A DNA stretch of 64,000 nt from Hafnia psychrotolerans (GTDB lineage Bacteria; Pseudomonadota; Gammaproteobacteria; Enterobacterales; Enterobacteriaceae), in NCBI RefSeq assembly GCF_014639435.1, contig NZ_BMFZ01000008.1:186001-250000 (forward strand), in the 5' to 3' direction. Position 1 is the first letter of the stretch, and every line of letters begins with the position of its first letter. This document shows, piece by piece, positions 1 through 9,421 of the stretch. The notes beneath the pieces are model-generated. The model was not told where the DNA came from. It searched no databases and was given only the letters and a program-made list of their open reading frames with translations. Both the position numbers and the translations under genes were made by a program.

Positions 1-1
1 G

Positions 2-220
2 CTGGTCATTAACAGCAGCAGCACCATTTGCCTGAAGTTTTCCCACATCAGCAACGACCTGGAAATCAGCTGTGATAGCCAGATAGCGCTGCCGATTCAG
101 CAGGGAGAAGAGGTGTTGATCCGCCGCAGCGAGTATCATCTGAATCTAATACATCCTAAAGATTACAGCTACTTCAACACATTAAGCACTAAGCTCGGCT
201 GGTCGAAAAAACTGTTCTGA
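2..220 (+). CDS. nadK: NAD kinase, C-terminal end (partial)
   Basis: The window opens inside this gene, and about 72 codons to a TGA stop are visible. The product phosphorylates NAD to NADP in the cytosol. The visible residues include [15 protein letters not shown], then [18 protein letters not shown] and the ending LGWSKKLF, which match the C-terminus of the enterobacterial enzyme nearly residue for residue. It lies directly upstream of recN, as in other Enterobacterales. Nothing can be said about the start or the catalytic GGDG region, which lies outside the window. Confidence 0.93.
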   Translation: MVINSSSTICLKFSHISNDLEISCDSQIALPIQQGEEVLIRRSEYHLNLIHPKDYSYFNTLSTKLGWSKKLF

Positions 221-266
221 TAAGCGATGCTTCACAGAATACTAAAAAATAGTGCATCGGAGGCTT

Positions 267-308
267 TACTGTATATAAAACCAGTTTATACTGTATGTAA
301 TTACAGGT
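267..308 (+). promoter_or_regulatory. Two LexA (SOS) boxes upstream of recN
   Basis: Two sites fit the LexA pattern TACTGT-N8-ACAG or close to it. The first begins at 267 (TACTGTATATAAAACCAGTT) and the second at 289 (TACTGTATGTAATTACAGGT). They are 22 bp apart and lie 30-70 bp before the recN start. The arrangement is very close to the known E. coli recN control region, so DNA-damage induction is expected. Confidence 0.88.
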
Positions 309-334
309 CTGTTTTTATGTACAGGAAGGTGATC

Positions 335-1996
335 ATGCTGGCGCAATTAACTATCAGTAACTTTGCCATTGTTCGTGAGTTAGACATCGATTTTCACCGC
401 GGTTTGACGGCTATCACTGGCGAAACCGGTGCAGGTAAATCTATTGCGATTGACGCGCTGGGTCTATGCCTTGGCAGCCGTGCTGATGGCAGCACCGTAC
501 GCCTTGGCGCAGCACGCGCCGATATTTGTGCCCGCTTCACTTTGGCCGATACGCCTTCCGCAAAACAGTGGCTGGCGGATAACCAATTGGATGAAGGTAA
601 TGATTGCCTGCTGCGCCGAACCATCAGTGCTGACGGTCGCTCGCGCGGCTTTATCAACGGCACGCCTGTCCCGCTCTCTCAATTACGGGAAGTCGGCCAT
701 CACCTGATACAAATCCACGGCCAGCATGCTCACCAGCTTCTGCTCAAACCCGAGCATCAAAAACAACTCCTGGATGCCTACGCTGATCAGCCAGTACTGC
801 TGTCACAAATGCGTCAGGCCTATCAGAACTGGCACTACAGCTGTCGACAACTGGCACAATACCAGCAACAAGTAACCGAGCGCGAAGCGCGCCGCCAACT
901 GTTGCAGTACCATCTCAAAGAACTGAATGAATTCTCGCCACAGGCAGGAGAATACGAACAGATCGATGAGGAGTACAAACGTCTGGCGAACAGCGGGCAA
1001 CTCCTTTCATTAAGCCAGAGTGCGCTTTGCCTGCTAGCCGATGGCGATGATCAAAACATTATGAGCCTTTTGTATACCGCTAAAAATCATCTGGTTGAAC
1101 TGGTTGAGCTCGACAGCAAAATGAATGATCTGATCGTTATGCTTGACGATGCCTCCATCCAAATCAGTGAAGCAAGCGACGAGCTTCGCCACTACGGCGA
1201 ACGGCTTGAGATGGACCCTAATCGTCTGTTCGAACTGGAGCAACGCCTGTCGCGCCAGATGAGCCTGGCCAAAAAACACCGTGTATCTGCTGAAGAGTTG
1301 CCGGAATTACACCGCCAACTACTGGAAGAACAACAAATGCTGGATGATCACGAAATGAATCAGGCCGAACTGAGCGAAACCGTGAATCTGCATTATCTTC
1401 AGGCATTAAATATCGCCGAGCAGCTCCATGACAAGCGGCAGTTTTTCGCCGATGAACTGACTCGCCTCATCACTGAAAGCATGCAAGCACTCTCCATGCC
1501 ACACGGTAAATTCAGGATTCAGGTGCAGTTCATGCCAGAGCATTTAAGTCAGGAAGGCGCAGACCGCTTAGAGTTCCAGGTCACCACCAACCCAGGCCAG
1601 CCGTTGCAGGCACTAGCTAAGGTTGCTTCAGGCGGTGAGCTTTCGCGAATCGCCTTGGCGATTCAGGTGATCACCGCACAAAAAATGGAAACTCCGGCAC
1701 TGATTTTTGATGAAGTGGATGTTGGTATCAGTGGTCCAACTGCGGCCATTGTCGGTAAACTCCTGCGTCAGTTAGGTGAATCCACTCAGGTCATGTGCGT
1801 TACGCATTTACCGCAGGTGGCTGGCTGCGGTCATCAACATTATTACGTCAGCAAAGAGACAGATGGCGAAGTGACAGAAACACGGATGAACCGGCTCGAT
1901 AAAAAGGCCAGATTGCAGGAGCTAGCCCGCCTGCTGGGTGGCAGCGAAGTGACGCGAAATACGCTGGCGAACGCAAAAGAGCTGCTGGCAGCGTGA
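335..1996 (+). CDS. recN: DNA repair ATPase RecN
   Basis: RecN is an SMC-like ATPase that acts in recombinational repair of double-strand breaks. The start at 335 gives 553 residues, the usual enterobacterial length, and begins [16 protein letters not shown]; the reading frame continues upstream to 227 but that part overlaps the LexA boxes. Walker A is GETGAGKS at residues 29-36. The middle is a coiled-coil rich region with the heptad-like segment around [15 protein letters not shown]. The C-terminal part carries the ABC signature region ([14 protein letters not shown]) and Walker B ([14 protein letters not shown]). Two LexA boxes precede it. The gene is intact. Confidence 0.97.
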   Translation: MLAQLTISNFAIVRELDIDFHRGLTAITGETGAGKSIAIDALGLCLGSRADGSTVRLGAARADICARFTLADTPSAKQWLADNQLDEGNDCLLRRTISADGRSRGFINGTPVPLSQLREVGHHLIQIHGQHAHQLLLKPEHQKQLLDAYADQPVLLSQMRQAYQNWHYSCRQLAQYQQQVTEREARRQLLQYHLKELNEFSPQAGEYEQIDEEYKRLANSGQLLSLSQSALCLLADGDDQNIMSLLYTAKNHLVELVELDSKMNDLIVMLDDASIQISEASDELRHYGERLEMDPNRLFELEQRLSRQMSLAKKHRVSAEELPELHRQLLEEQQMLDDHEMNQAELSETVNLHYLQALNIAEQLHDKRQFFADELTRLITESMQALSMPHGKFRIQVQFMPEHLSQEGADRLEFQVTTNPGQPLQALAKVASGGELSRIALAIQVITAQKMETPALIFDEVDVGISGPTAAIVGKLLRQLGESTQVMCVTHLPQVAGCGHQHYYVSKETDGEVTETRMNRLDKKARLQELARLLGGSEVTRNTLANAKELLAA

Positions 1997-2102
1997 AAAT
2001 GTCAACTTTTTTACAGTTCTGCGGTCATACAGGTGCCCAGCAAAGGTTTCAAACTGATGAAAGGTCTATTATCATCGGCATCTTATGCCCTAAAGGAATG
2101 TA

Positions 2103-2453
2103 ATGACTATGCGCTGTAAAACGCTAACTGCCGCCGCAATAACTCTTGTAATGCTGACTGCGGGCTGCTCCACACTGGAAAAGGTGGTTTATCGGCCTGA
2201 CATCAATCAGGGGAACTATCTCACTCCTGCTGATGTACAAAAAATTCATACCGGTATGACCAAGCAACAAGTTGCTTATATTCTTGGCACACCTATGCTG
2301 CATGACCCGTTCGGCAATAACACTTGGTACTACGTTTTTCGTGAACAGCCAGGTCATCAAGACGTAAAACAGCAGACACTAACCCTGACCTTTAATGGAG
2401 CAGGTACGTTAACGAACATTGATAACAAGCTGAAATTAGACAGTAAGAATTAA
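2103..2453 (+). CDS. bamE: Outer membrane assembly lipoprotein BamE
   Basis: BamE (SmpA) is a small lipoprotein of the Bam complex, which inserts beta-barrel proteins in the outer membrane. The 116-residue product has a lipoprotein signal peptide with the lipobox LTAGC (Cys21). The mature part has the conserved [17 protein letters not shown] segment and the [12 protein letters not shown] motif of the SmpA/OmlA fold. It follows recN with about 100 bp between them and ends before a shared terminator with rnfH, which is convergent. Confidence 0.96.
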   Translation: MTMRCKTLTAAAITLVMLTAGCSTLEKVVYRPDINQGNYLTPADVQKIHTGMTKQQVAYILGTPMLHDPFGNNTWYYVFREQPGHQDVKQQTLTLTFNGAGTLTNIDNKLKLDSKN

Positions 2454-2506
2454 TTTCCCGTAGGGTGTGGTGATGGCAACAAGCAGCCAGCACTCATACT
2501 CAGGGT

Positions 2507-2540
2507 AAAAAAATAAGGCGCCTTAAGCGCCTTATTTTTT
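2507..2540. terminator. Bidirectional terminator between bamE and rnfH
   Basis: A stem made of TAAGGCGC and GCGCCTTA with a short CTTAA-region loop is flanked by an A-run on the left and a T-run on the right, so it can work for both convergent genes. The rnfH stop codon lies within the right arm. Confidence 0.88.
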
Positions 2541-2816
2541 GGAACGTTCAGCACGCAATCGCCGAAGTTCTTTCGGGTCAGCAATCAGAGGACGGTAAAT
2601 TTCAATACGATCGCCATCATCTGGAATGTCTGACAGTTTCACTGGCCGACTATAAACGCCAACCTTATTCGTTGTCAGATCAATGTCTGTTCGTATCTCC
2701 AGTAAACCTGAAGCCTGAATAGCCTGTTCGACGGTGCTTCCTGCTTCCAGCTTAACCGTACGCAGATACTGGCGTTCAGGCAGCGCGTAAACAACCTCAA
2801 CGCAGATCTCAGGCAA
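2532..2816 (-). CDS. rnfH: RnfH/RatB family ubiquitin-like protein
   Basis: This is a small beta-grasp protein of unknown precise function, long paired with ratA. The conserved core includes [22 protein letters not shown] and the tail [13 protein letters not shown]. No ATG is placed sensibly. The best start is a TTG at 2816, preceded by AAGAGG inside the end of ratA, giving 94 residues and an 8-bp overlap with the ratA stop. This suggests translational coupling with ratA. The TTG choice is inference; family membership is clear. Confidence 0.9.
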   Translation of the reverse strand: MPEICVEVVYALPERQYLRTVKLEAGSTVEQAIQASGLLEIRTDIDLTTNKVGVYSRPVKLSDIPDDGDRIEIYRPLIADPKELRRLRAERSKK

Positions 2817-3243
2817 TGTAAACCTCTTTGGCGCGCAGAGTGAAAGCCTGAACCATGCTGCCGGCCAGTTCTTTGAAAATCTTACCGAATGCCAGCTCAA
2901 TCAATTTATTAGTAAATTCAAAATCTAGATTAAGCTCAACCTTGCAGGCCTCAGAACTGAGTGCGATGAAATTCCAACCTCCCATTAACTTACGAAATGG
3001 GCCATCCACTAATTGCATATCAATACGCTGGTTACTGATCAGCATATTTCGCGTAGTGAAGGTTTTACTAATGCCTGCCTTGGAAACATCTACGGCGGCA
3101 ATCATAGAATCCGGACTTTGTTCTAAAATGCGGCTACCGGTACAACCCGGTAAAAATTGCGGATAAGCATCAACATCGTTTACTAAGTTGTACATCTGCT
3201 CCACGCTGAACGGCACAAGCGCAGAACGACTTATCTGTGGCAT
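2809..3243 (-). CDS. ratA: RatA family START-like protein (toxin RatA / CoQ-binding family)
   Basis: The 144-residue product belongs to the SRPBCC/START fold and resembles RatA, reported in E. coli to bind the 50S subunit and block 70S formation; homologues (Coq10) bind ubiquinone. Diagnostic segments are [28 protein letters not shown] and [19 protein letters not shown]. The start at 3243 ([13 protein letters not shown]) has GGAAA upstream; an alternative Met lies at 3255. It is divergent from smpB and overlaps rnfH. Confidence 0.93.
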   Translation of the reverse strand: MPQISRSALVPFSVEQMYNLVNDVDAYPQFLPGCTGSRILEQSPDSMIAAVDVSKAGISKTFTTRNMLISNQRIDMQLVDGPFRKLMGGWNFIALSSEACKVELNLDFEFTNKLIELAFGKIFKELAGSMVQAFTLRAKEVYIA

Positions 3244-3400
3244 ATCATTTTCCATGTGTCATAAATCGTACGAATCATACCATTTATCGACCATGGGGCA
3301 AAAAACTACCTGACCAGGTGGGTAACAAAGACCAAAATCCTCAGGCTGTTGACCGGTAGGGATTTCATTCGTCAACGCTTACAGTATAATAAGTATCACT

Positions 3401-3883
3401 ATGACAAATAAAAAAGCACATAAACCCGGTTCCGCAACCATTGCGATGAACAAACGCGCTCGCCATGAATTCTTCATCGAAGAGGAGATCGAGGCGGGGC
3501 TTGCTTTGCAAGGTTGGGAAGTCAAATCGATGCGCGCAGGCAAAGCAAACATCACTGACAGCTATGTCACCTTCAGGGATGGAGAAGCCTATCTCTTTGG
3601 CGCGACTATCCAGCCTTTAAGTGTTGCATCCAGCCACGTTGTCTGCGATCCAACGCGCACCCGTAAATTACTGCTCAACAAACGTGAGCTAGAAACGTTG
3701 TTCGGCAAAGTCAATCGTGACGGCTACACCATTGTTGCGCTTTCCATGTATTGGAAGAATGCCTGGAGCAAAGTCAAAATTGGTCTGGCTAAGGGTAAGA
3801 AAGAGCACGACAAGCGAGACAACATTAAAGATCGCGAATGGAAAGTAGATAAAGCTCGGATCATGAAGAACGCAAACCGCTAA
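3401..3883 (+). CDS. smpB: SsrA-binding protein SmpB
   Basis: SmpB binds tmRNA and carries it into stalled ribosomes for trans-translation. The 160-residue product has the typical opening ([20 protein letters not shown]), the OB-like core ([12 protein letters not shown]) and the basic C-terminal tail ([17 protein letters not shown]) that mimics a codon-anticodon helix. The tmRNA gene follows about 50 bp downstream, the usual partner arrangement. Confidence 0.97.
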   Translation: MTNKKAHKPGSATIAMNKRARHEFFIEEEIEAGLALQGWEVKSMRAGKANITDSYVTFRDGEAYLFGATIQPLSVASSHVVCDPTRTRKLLLNKRELETLFGKVNRDGYTIVALSMYWKNAWSKVKIGLAKGKKEHDKRDNIKDREWKVDKARIMKNANR

Positions 3884-3932
3884 GCTACTGGCTTAGCGTA
3901 CCTATTTTCTGATATAGTGTACGACAGTACTT

Positions 3933-4295
3933 GGGGCTGATTCTGGATTCGACGGGATTTGCGAAGCCCAAGGAGCATGCCGAGGGGCGGTTGGCCTCGT
4001 TAAAAGCCGCAAAAAAATAGTTGCAAACGACGAAAACTACGCACTAGCAGCTTAATAACCTGCTTAGAGCCCTCTCTCCCTAGCCTCCGCTCTTAGGACG
4101 GGGAATTAGAGAGGTCAAACCAAAAGAGATCGCGTGGACACCTTGCCTGGGGTGAAAGCGTTAAATCCAATCAGGATAGTTTGTTAGTGGCGTGTCTGTC
4201 CGCAGCTAACCGGCGAATGTAATGACTAGACTAAGCATGTAGTGCCGACGGTGTAGTAATTTCGGACGGGGGTTCAAATCCCCCCAGCTCCACCA
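3933..4295 (+). ncRNA. ssrA: Transfer-messenger RNA (tmRNA)
   Basis: The 5' end GGGGCTGATTCTGGATTCGA and the 3' end GGTTCAAATCCCCCCAGCTC plus CACCA form the alanine tRNA-like domain, with the G-U pair expected for alanine charging. The tag reading frame runs 4023-4052 and encodes ANDENYALAA, followed by tandem TAA codons. The total is 363 nt. The 3' end is the insertion site of the satellite that follows: the integrase gene starts less than 200 bp beyond it. Confidence 0.97.
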
Positions 4296-4340
4296 AATTA
4301 TGATCCGGTTATTACCAGATAAGTCCGGAGAAGTCCTGAA

Positions 4341-4375
4341 AGCCCGCATCCCTCCTAGGTTTGCGGGCTTTTTTG
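4341..4375 (+). terminator. Rho-independent terminator after ssrA
   Basis: An 8-bp stem AGCCCGCA/TGCGGGCT with a 13-nt loop is followed by six T residues. It lies between the 3' end of tmRNA and the integrase gene, within the presumed left end of the satellite. Confidence 0.82.
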
Positions 4376-4418
4376 TGTCTGTAGTAGTCCGAGGAGATCC
4401 GCCTGAAACCGGAGTCTA

Positions 4419-4470
4419 TTGGTATACGAATTGGTATACGCTAAGATGTATACCAATAAACGTATACCAA
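4419..4470. repeat. Four TTGGTATACG motifs at the left end of the satellite
   Basis: Two direct copies start at 4419 and 4431 (12 bp apart) and two inverted copies lie at 4447-4456 (one mismatch) and 4461-4470. Together they form a large interrupted palindrome ending 18 bp before the integrase start. The same motif, again as two copies 12 bp apart, occurs at 16028-16049 near the other end of the element. The likely role is binding of integrase arm domain or of the excisionase/AlpA protein, possibly with autoregulation of int; this is inference. Confidence 0.7.
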
Positions 4471-4488
4471 TTAAGGGAAGATCCTTGC

Positions 4489-5688
4489 ATGGCGCGGACT
4501 ACACGCCCCCTCACCCACACCGAAGTACAAAAAGCTAAAGCCCTCGACAAAGACCTCACCCTGCACGATGGTGACGGACTCTTTTTGTTAGTCAAAACCA
4601 CCGGCAAGAAAATTTGGCGTTTCCGCTACCAACTTCCCAACAGTAACAAACGCACCATGATCAGCCTCGGTGCTTACCCTGCCCTCTCCCTTGCCGATGC
4701 CAGAGAGATTCGCGCTGAGAAGTTAGCGATGTTAGTCCGTAGAATAGATCCGCAGGCAAGTGCTGAAGAAGAGGCGGAGAAGCTCCAGATTGCTCAGGAA
4801 AGCATTTTCGTGAATGTAGCGCGTAAATGGTTCGAGCTGAAAGAAAGTCGCGTTAGCGCGGACCATGCTAAGGATATCTGGCGTTCTATCGAAAAGGACA
4901 TTTTACCCAGCATCGAAAACGTTCCTGTTCACGAGCTTAAAGCGCGCACCCTGATTCAAGTATTAGAACCAATTAAAGCACGCGGAGCATTAGAGACTGT
5001 CAGGCGGTTAGTACAACGCATAAACGAGATAATGATTCACGCGGTTAATGTCGGGTTAATTGACGCCAACCCAGCCTCAGGTATTGGCAATGCTTTCGAA
5101 CGCCCAAAGAAGCAGCATATGCCCACCATACGGCCCGAAGAACTGCCTAAATTGATGCGCACCATTTCGATGAGCAACTTATCTATACCAACCCGCTGCC
5201 TTCTTGAATGGCAGTTACTGACGCTAATACGCCCTGCAGAAGCATCGGCAACAGCCTGGTCAGAGATTGATATAGAGAATAAGCAGTGGTGTATTCCAGC
5301 AGAACGGATGAAGGCGAAACGCGAGCATATCGTTCCTCTGTCAGAACAAGCCTTAGAGCTGCTGGCAATCATGCGCCCAATCAGTGGTAATCGTCAGTAC
5401 GTATTTCCTAGTCGCAATGACCCACGCAAGCCCATGAACAGCCAAACAGCTAATGCAGCTTTAAAGCGCATTGGTTATGGTGGAAAATTAGTCGCACATG
5501 GTTTAAGGTCAATTGCGAGCACAGCATTAAATGAACAAGGCTTTAGCAGCGATGTTATTGAAGCTGCTCTTGCACATTCTGTACAGGGTGAAGTAAGAAA
5601 AGCTTATAACAGGAGCACATATTTGAAACAAAGATGCAGCCTTATGGATTGGTGGGGCAAAAAAATAAAAAATAGTTATGGAGCTTAA
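4489..5688 (+). CDS. int: P4-type tyrosine integrase
   Basis: The integrase mediates site-specific recombination at the 3' end of ssrA. The start at 4489 (MARTTRPLTHTEVQKAK) has AAGGGAAG upstream and gives 399 residues, normal for the family. The N-terminal P4-type arm-binding domain is seen in DGDGLFLLVKTTGKKIWRFR and ISLGAYPALSLADAR. The catalytic domain shows the first Arg in LTLIRPAEASATAW, HGLRSIASTAL (His-x-x-Arg) and the downstream His of LAHS; the final Tyr is likely in RKAYNRSTYLKQR. Its stop overlaps the start of the next gene (TAATG), an unusual coupling of integrase to a cargo gene. Confidence 0.95.
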   Translation: MARTTRPLTHTEVQKAKALDKDLTLHDGDGLFLLVKTTGKKIWRFRYQLPNSNKRTMISLGAYPALSLADAREIRAEKLAMLVRRIDPQASAEEEAEKLQIAQESIFVNVARKWFELKESRVSADHAKDIWRSIEKDILPSIENVPVHELKARTLIQVLEPIKARGALETVRRLVQRINEIMIHAVNVGLIDANPASGIGNAFERPKKQHMPTIRPEELPKLMRTISMSNLSIPTRCLLEWQLLTLIRPAEASATAWSEIDIENKQWCIPAERMKAKREHIVPLSEQALELLAIMRPISGNRQYVFPSRNDPRKPMNSQTANAALKRIGYGGKLVAHGLRSIASTALNEQGFSSDVIEAALAHSVQGEVRKAYNRSTYLKQRCSLMDWWGKKIKNSYGA

Positions 5689-8600
5689 TGATGACTTTAA
5701 TTTTACACACAGAAGCACCATCTTTAGAAGATATTATTGATGGTAACAGCCATCAAAATATAGCAAATCAAATTGCAGCGGCATTAGCACTTGATGATAT
5801 AAACATCATTGGCATTGATGGGCCGCTAGGCTCTGGAAAATCAACTGTAATAAAATTACTTGAGAAAGATCTTGCAAGTGATGAATTTCAATTCATTAAT
5901 TTTGACGCGGAGATTTATCAGCAAGGCTCAACGAAAAAAGCCTTAATAACAAAAATATTTGACGGGATTTTACCTAAAACTCCTTCTAGCCTCAAAGGGA
6001 AACTACAAGAATACAAAGATGAAGCTCTCGGGAATAATATCACCTATAGGAAAACACAGGATAGTGCTATTAGTTCTTGGTCTGTCATATTCATTGCATC
6101 GTTATTTATTTGCAGCCAATCAATAAGACCAATGCATGCCGAATGGTCAAAGCTACCTGAAGAAATAAATCACTTATTAGGGTGGGTGTTAGTAGCGCTC
6201 GTAGCATCCCCTATAGTTATTGTACTTTGCTTCTTATTTGCGTCGACTAGAAATAAGTCATTAAAAATTGGTAATTTGATAAAAAGAAATACCGTTGATA
6301 TCATCACTGAAAAGATGTTAATTTCAAAAGAAGTAGGAAGCATTGAATTACATAAAGCCATAAGTGGCTTTAAGGAATGCATTCCTCCTGGCTTGAAGTT
6401 CCTTCTAATAATAGACAATTTAGATAGAATATCTCCTGAGAAAGTTAAAGAAATATGGAGCGACATTGAACTTATAAGTAACTCATCAGAAAAAAGGCTA
6501 AAACTTATAATCCCTTACTCGTCAGAGCATGTTGCAAAATCATTATCTAGCGATCCATATGAGGGAAAAGAATACATCTCAAAAAGAATACCAATTAGTT
6601 TTCAAATCCCCCCTATTCTTTCTGCTGGTTGGCGAAATGTATTTTCAAATTATTGGAAAACAAGTTTCCCTCATGATACAGAGAATCTTCATCATGACAC
6701 ATCTGAACTTATAGAGATCTGGCTACCGAAGAGTTACCAACCAGTAACACCTCGTTATTTAAAAAAACTCATTAATGACATACAAATAATATCATCCTCT
6801 ACACCTTTCCCTGTTAAAAACATAGTTTGCGCATATTATATACTTACAACAAGACAGAACGAGACTCCTTTTAATCATTTGCTTATTGAAAATTTCGAGA
6901 GTAATACCATTGAAGAACAATCAAAGGATAAATTTAAAAAAAGCATAAGAAAGTTACAGAGGATTTATGGAAATAATCGACAACAATGGATTGATGAACT
7001 TCTATGTATCAATTATCAAACTAGTGCATCATTAGCGCAAGGTGAATTGATTGACGAACCTCTGAAAATTGCTTTAATACAGGCAGATGCAGATGAACTT
7101 TCAAAGATATCTGACATGTTCGGATTTCTTTCTGCATGGCGAAAGATCATTGATACAACCGACCCTACTGACTGGTTTGTAACTCTTTCCAAAATGTCCA
7201 ACGAGAAAAATGAAATCGTTAAGGAGATCCTTCCTGAAGTAATTAAATCTTTAGATACATTAGATGATACGCCAACTTCGACAATTGAAAATGAGAATTT
7301 CCTTCCGTCCATTATTACATTAAAAGAAAATGGATTTGAAATTCATGGTCAATATATAGAAAAAATAACCAGTAAAATCTCTGATGAAATCTTAAATTAT
7401 GTATCTTTAGATGATAATTCTTTGTTGAACTTAGGGATGCATAGTAGTGAAATTCAGTTGTCTTTATTAAGATGCGAACTAATATCAAAATTAATAGAAA
7501 AAAATATTTTAAAAGAAGTATACCCATTACCTACCTCCGTCTTCTATATATTAAACCTCAAAGACAAATCTAATGACTTCCCAAATTTGGAAATTTCAAG
7601 CTACAGATTGAAAGCTGATGATTTAATATATGGGTTACGATACTCCTTTATGAATGGAATTAACATTCGGCTCACTGAGAGTGATATTGATAAACATGCT
7701 ATTCTACAAAACCCAGCCGTCTTGGATGTTATTCAAAACACCCCTACCGAAGGCTTAGATGTAGTATATTCTAATTTTGTAAACTCTTCGACTGTTTCTA
7801 GCTTACTCTCCTTCGAGTTATTAGTTCTTTATCCTTCGTGGCATACTACCAATTTAACCCCTTATTACACTCGACTTTTCGCCTCGGCTATAGACTGGAA
7901 AAATGAGTGCATTGCACATTTCATAGCTCAAATGATTGCTTCACAAACCATTAGTTCTATTGAAATGTACAAAAATAACATTTCTGATACTAATATCTTT
8001 ACCAATAACTTATCTTGCTATTTAAAATACATTCCTGAGTTTTCAAAAATAACCTCAGCCCTAACGCTTGAAATACTCAATGAATACCTCACCCCTGCTT
8101 TGGATGTTCTGTGTGAGCAAAAATCCCTTCAGATAAATAATGTAGATGATATAATTAAAAAATCCTTTTCCACTTTAAATAAATATCTAGGCCATAAGTT
8201 TATAGAGCAATTCACAAAGGACAATGAAAACCTATTATCTGAAAGAATAGAAGCGGAATGGATTAAAAACATCGATTCATCTCTAATAGACTTTATAATT
8301 AACAAAGAAGAACCAGACCAGTTGTCTAACTCATTAATTTATAGCTTTGAGTCTGAAATAGAAACCCAAGACGACTTTAACAAAGTTTCAAAAGAATCCT
8401 TGGGTGTTCATTCGAAAATTGTGAGCTATGCATTTAATAATGGGTATAACTTGTCTTTAATTAAAGATTTCATAACACCATTTTATAATGATTTCAATGT
8501 AGAGTTACTAGATACTAAGATGCCTCGCATGATGTTTGATACATTAAATGATGATGATAAAAGTATAACACTGAGAAATCTTTCTGATTTGATTTATATG

Positions 8601-8909
8601 CGCGGAATAGATGTCAAGAGACAAATTTTATTATTAAAGCACTTTAACGATATTCTAATTTATAATGATGAGGATGAAAGTACACGCTCAGGTTCACGTT
8701 CGATAACGAGACTTTTTGATCACATTGAAAGCTATCCATTCATAGTATCTTGGTTAGATATACAAAATATCAATTTCAACAAGTGGAATCATGATGATAA
8801 GAGGCATGTTGTTGAAATTATCGCCAATAACGTTCTCCAATTCCCTACATTAGGAGAGAAAAACCCTGTCAAAACTAAATTACGAGAATTGAAAAGCCAA
8901 GAGGAATAG
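5688..8909 (+). CDS. KAP-family P-loop NTPase with membrane segments (satellite cargo)
   Basis: The 1,073-residue product has Walker A GPLGSGKST at residues 45-53 and Walker B LLIIDNLDR near 239-247. Two likely membrane segments (about 129-146 and 164-186) lie between the two motifs, the layout typical of KAP NTPases (Kidins220/ARMS, PifA). The remaining 800 residues are predicted from composition to be mostly helical and show no domain I recognise. PifA of plasmid F excludes phage T7, so a phage-exclusion role is plausible but unproven. The gene is visibly AT-rich compared with its neighbours, a sign of separate acquisition. It starts inside the integrase stop and fills the slot that holds gop and beta in P4, the usual place for defence cargo. 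No ribosome site of its own is obvious. Confidence 0.8.
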   Translation: MMTLILHTEAPSLEDIIDGNSHQNIANQIAAALALDDINIIGIDGPLGSGKSTVIKLLEKDLASDEFQFINFDAEIYQQGSTKKALITKIFDGILPKTPSSLKGKLQEYKDEALGNNITYRKTQDSAISSWSVIFIASLFICSQSIRPMHAEWSKLPEEINHLLGWVLVALVASPIVIVLCFLFASTRNKSLKIGNLIKRNTVDIITEKMLISKEVGSIELHKAISGFKECIPPGLKFLLIIDNLDRISPEKVKEIWSDIELISNSSEKRLKLIIPYSSEHVAKSLSSDPYEGKEYISKRIPISFQIPPILSAGWRNVFSNYWKTSFPHDTENLHHDTSELIEIWLPKSYQPVTPRYLKKLINDIQIISSSTPFPVKNIVCAYYILTTRQNETPFNHLLIENFESNTIEEQSKDKFKKSIRKLQRIYGNNRQQWIDELLCINYQTSASLAQGELIDEPLKIALIQADADELSKISDMFGFLSAWRKIIDTTDPTDWFVTLSKMSNEKNEIVKEILPEVIKSLDTLDDTPTSTIENENFLPSIITLKENGFEIHGQYIEKITSKISDEILNYVSLDDNSLLNLGMHSSEIQLSLLRCELISKLIEKNILKEVYPLPTSVFYILNLKDKSNDFPNLEISSYRLKADDLIYGLRYSFMNGINIRLTESDIDKHAILQNPAVLDVIQNTPTEGLDVVYSNFVNSSTVSSLLSFELLVLYPSWHTTNLTPYYTRLFASAIDWKNECIAHFIAQMIASQTISSIEMYKNNISDTNIFTNNLSCYLKYIPEFSKITSALTLEILNEYLTPALDVLCEQKSLQINNVDDIIKKSFSTLNKYLGHKFIEQFTKDNENLLSERIEAEWIKNIDSSLIDFIINKEEPDQLSNSLIYSFESEIETQDDFNKVSKESLGVHSKIVSYAFNNGYNLSLIKDFITPFYNDFNVELLDTKMPRMMFDTLNDDDKSITLRNLSDLIYMRGIDVKRQILLLKHFNDILIYNDEDESTRSGSRSITRLFDHIESYPFIVSWLDIQNINFNKWNHDDKRHVVEIIANNVLQFPTLGEKNPVKTKLRELKSQEE

Positions 8910-9158
8910 CTATCACTCTTTTCTACGCGGCTCTACGCGGCGCGCGCGCAATGTTACCCGCCTGCCCGCTCCTGACTTAGCTCACTGGTTTTGATGCATG
9001 AAGTAAAGCCTCTGAAAGCCAGTGTAGCAAGGGATTAGAGCCATTTTTAGCACTCCAGATTGCATGCAAAACCATGCACCCTATGCATGCACAGCTCATT
9101 AAATGCGGCTAGCCAGAGAAAAGGCGTCATAAGAACAAAAAGATTGCTGAAGCAACGT
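8910..9158. other. Non-coding stretch, possible cos region
   Basis: No gene is seen. A GC-rich patch contains a tandem CTACGCGG (8923 and 8933) followed by alternating CG, then CCCGCCTGCCCGCTCC. Farther on, TGCATGCA occurs twice (9061 and 9084). In P4 the cos site lies between psu and gop, which is this position. I cannot match the known P2/P4 cohesive-end sequence, so the cos assignment is only positional. Confidence 0.3.
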
Positions 9159-9185
9159 AAAAAGCCGCCTCAAGATGAAGCGGCT
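9159..9185 (-). terminator. Terminator of the sid-delta operon
   Basis: Read on the minus strand, AGCCGC and GCGGCT form a stem around an 11-nt loop, followed by a T-run. It closes the sid-delta transcription unit directly; no psu gene lies before it. Confidence 0.75.
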
Positions 9186-9243
9186 AATGATGAACTCAAA
9201 ACAGAGAATGGGAAGCAGGCCATAGTCCTACGTCATTAACCTT

Positions 9244-9414
9244 TCAGTACATACAGGTATCTCTTTTTATTACCTTGATTATGCTTTCAAGCGTTTTAAA
9301 AGCACACGAACAGTCGAGGTTTGTGCATTGGTAATAGGCTTCTTTCGTTTGCTCTGTAATATACCGGCTGGTGCGAATATGTGCCGCAGAACGGCACAAA
9401 GGACAGCGCATCAT
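9244..9414 (-). CDS. Ogr/Delta-type zinc-finger late transcription activator
   Basis: The 56-residue product begins MMRCPLCRSAAHIRTSRYIT and is close to P2 Ogr and P4 Delta, which activate late promoters of helper and satellite by binding upstream DNA and contacting RNA polymerase alpha. The zinc ligands are Cys4, Cys7, Cys30 and Cys35 (CPLC and CTNLDC). It has a single finger like Ogr; P4 Delta is a tandem two-finger protein. It starts 7 bp after the sid stop, so the two form one operon in the P4 order sid-delta. The gene is short and easily missed by automatic calling. A second Met codon at 9411 is an alternative start. Confidence 0.88.
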   Translation of the reverse strand: MMRCPLCRSAAHIRTSRYITEQTKEAYYQCTNLDCSCAFKTLESIIKVIKRDTCMY

Positions 9415-9421
9415 AAGATAA

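Noticed and set aside
227-334. An upstream extension of RecN to 227
   Set aside because: The extension would translate the LexA boxes and has no counterpart in RecN proteins, which are 553 residues from the start at 335.
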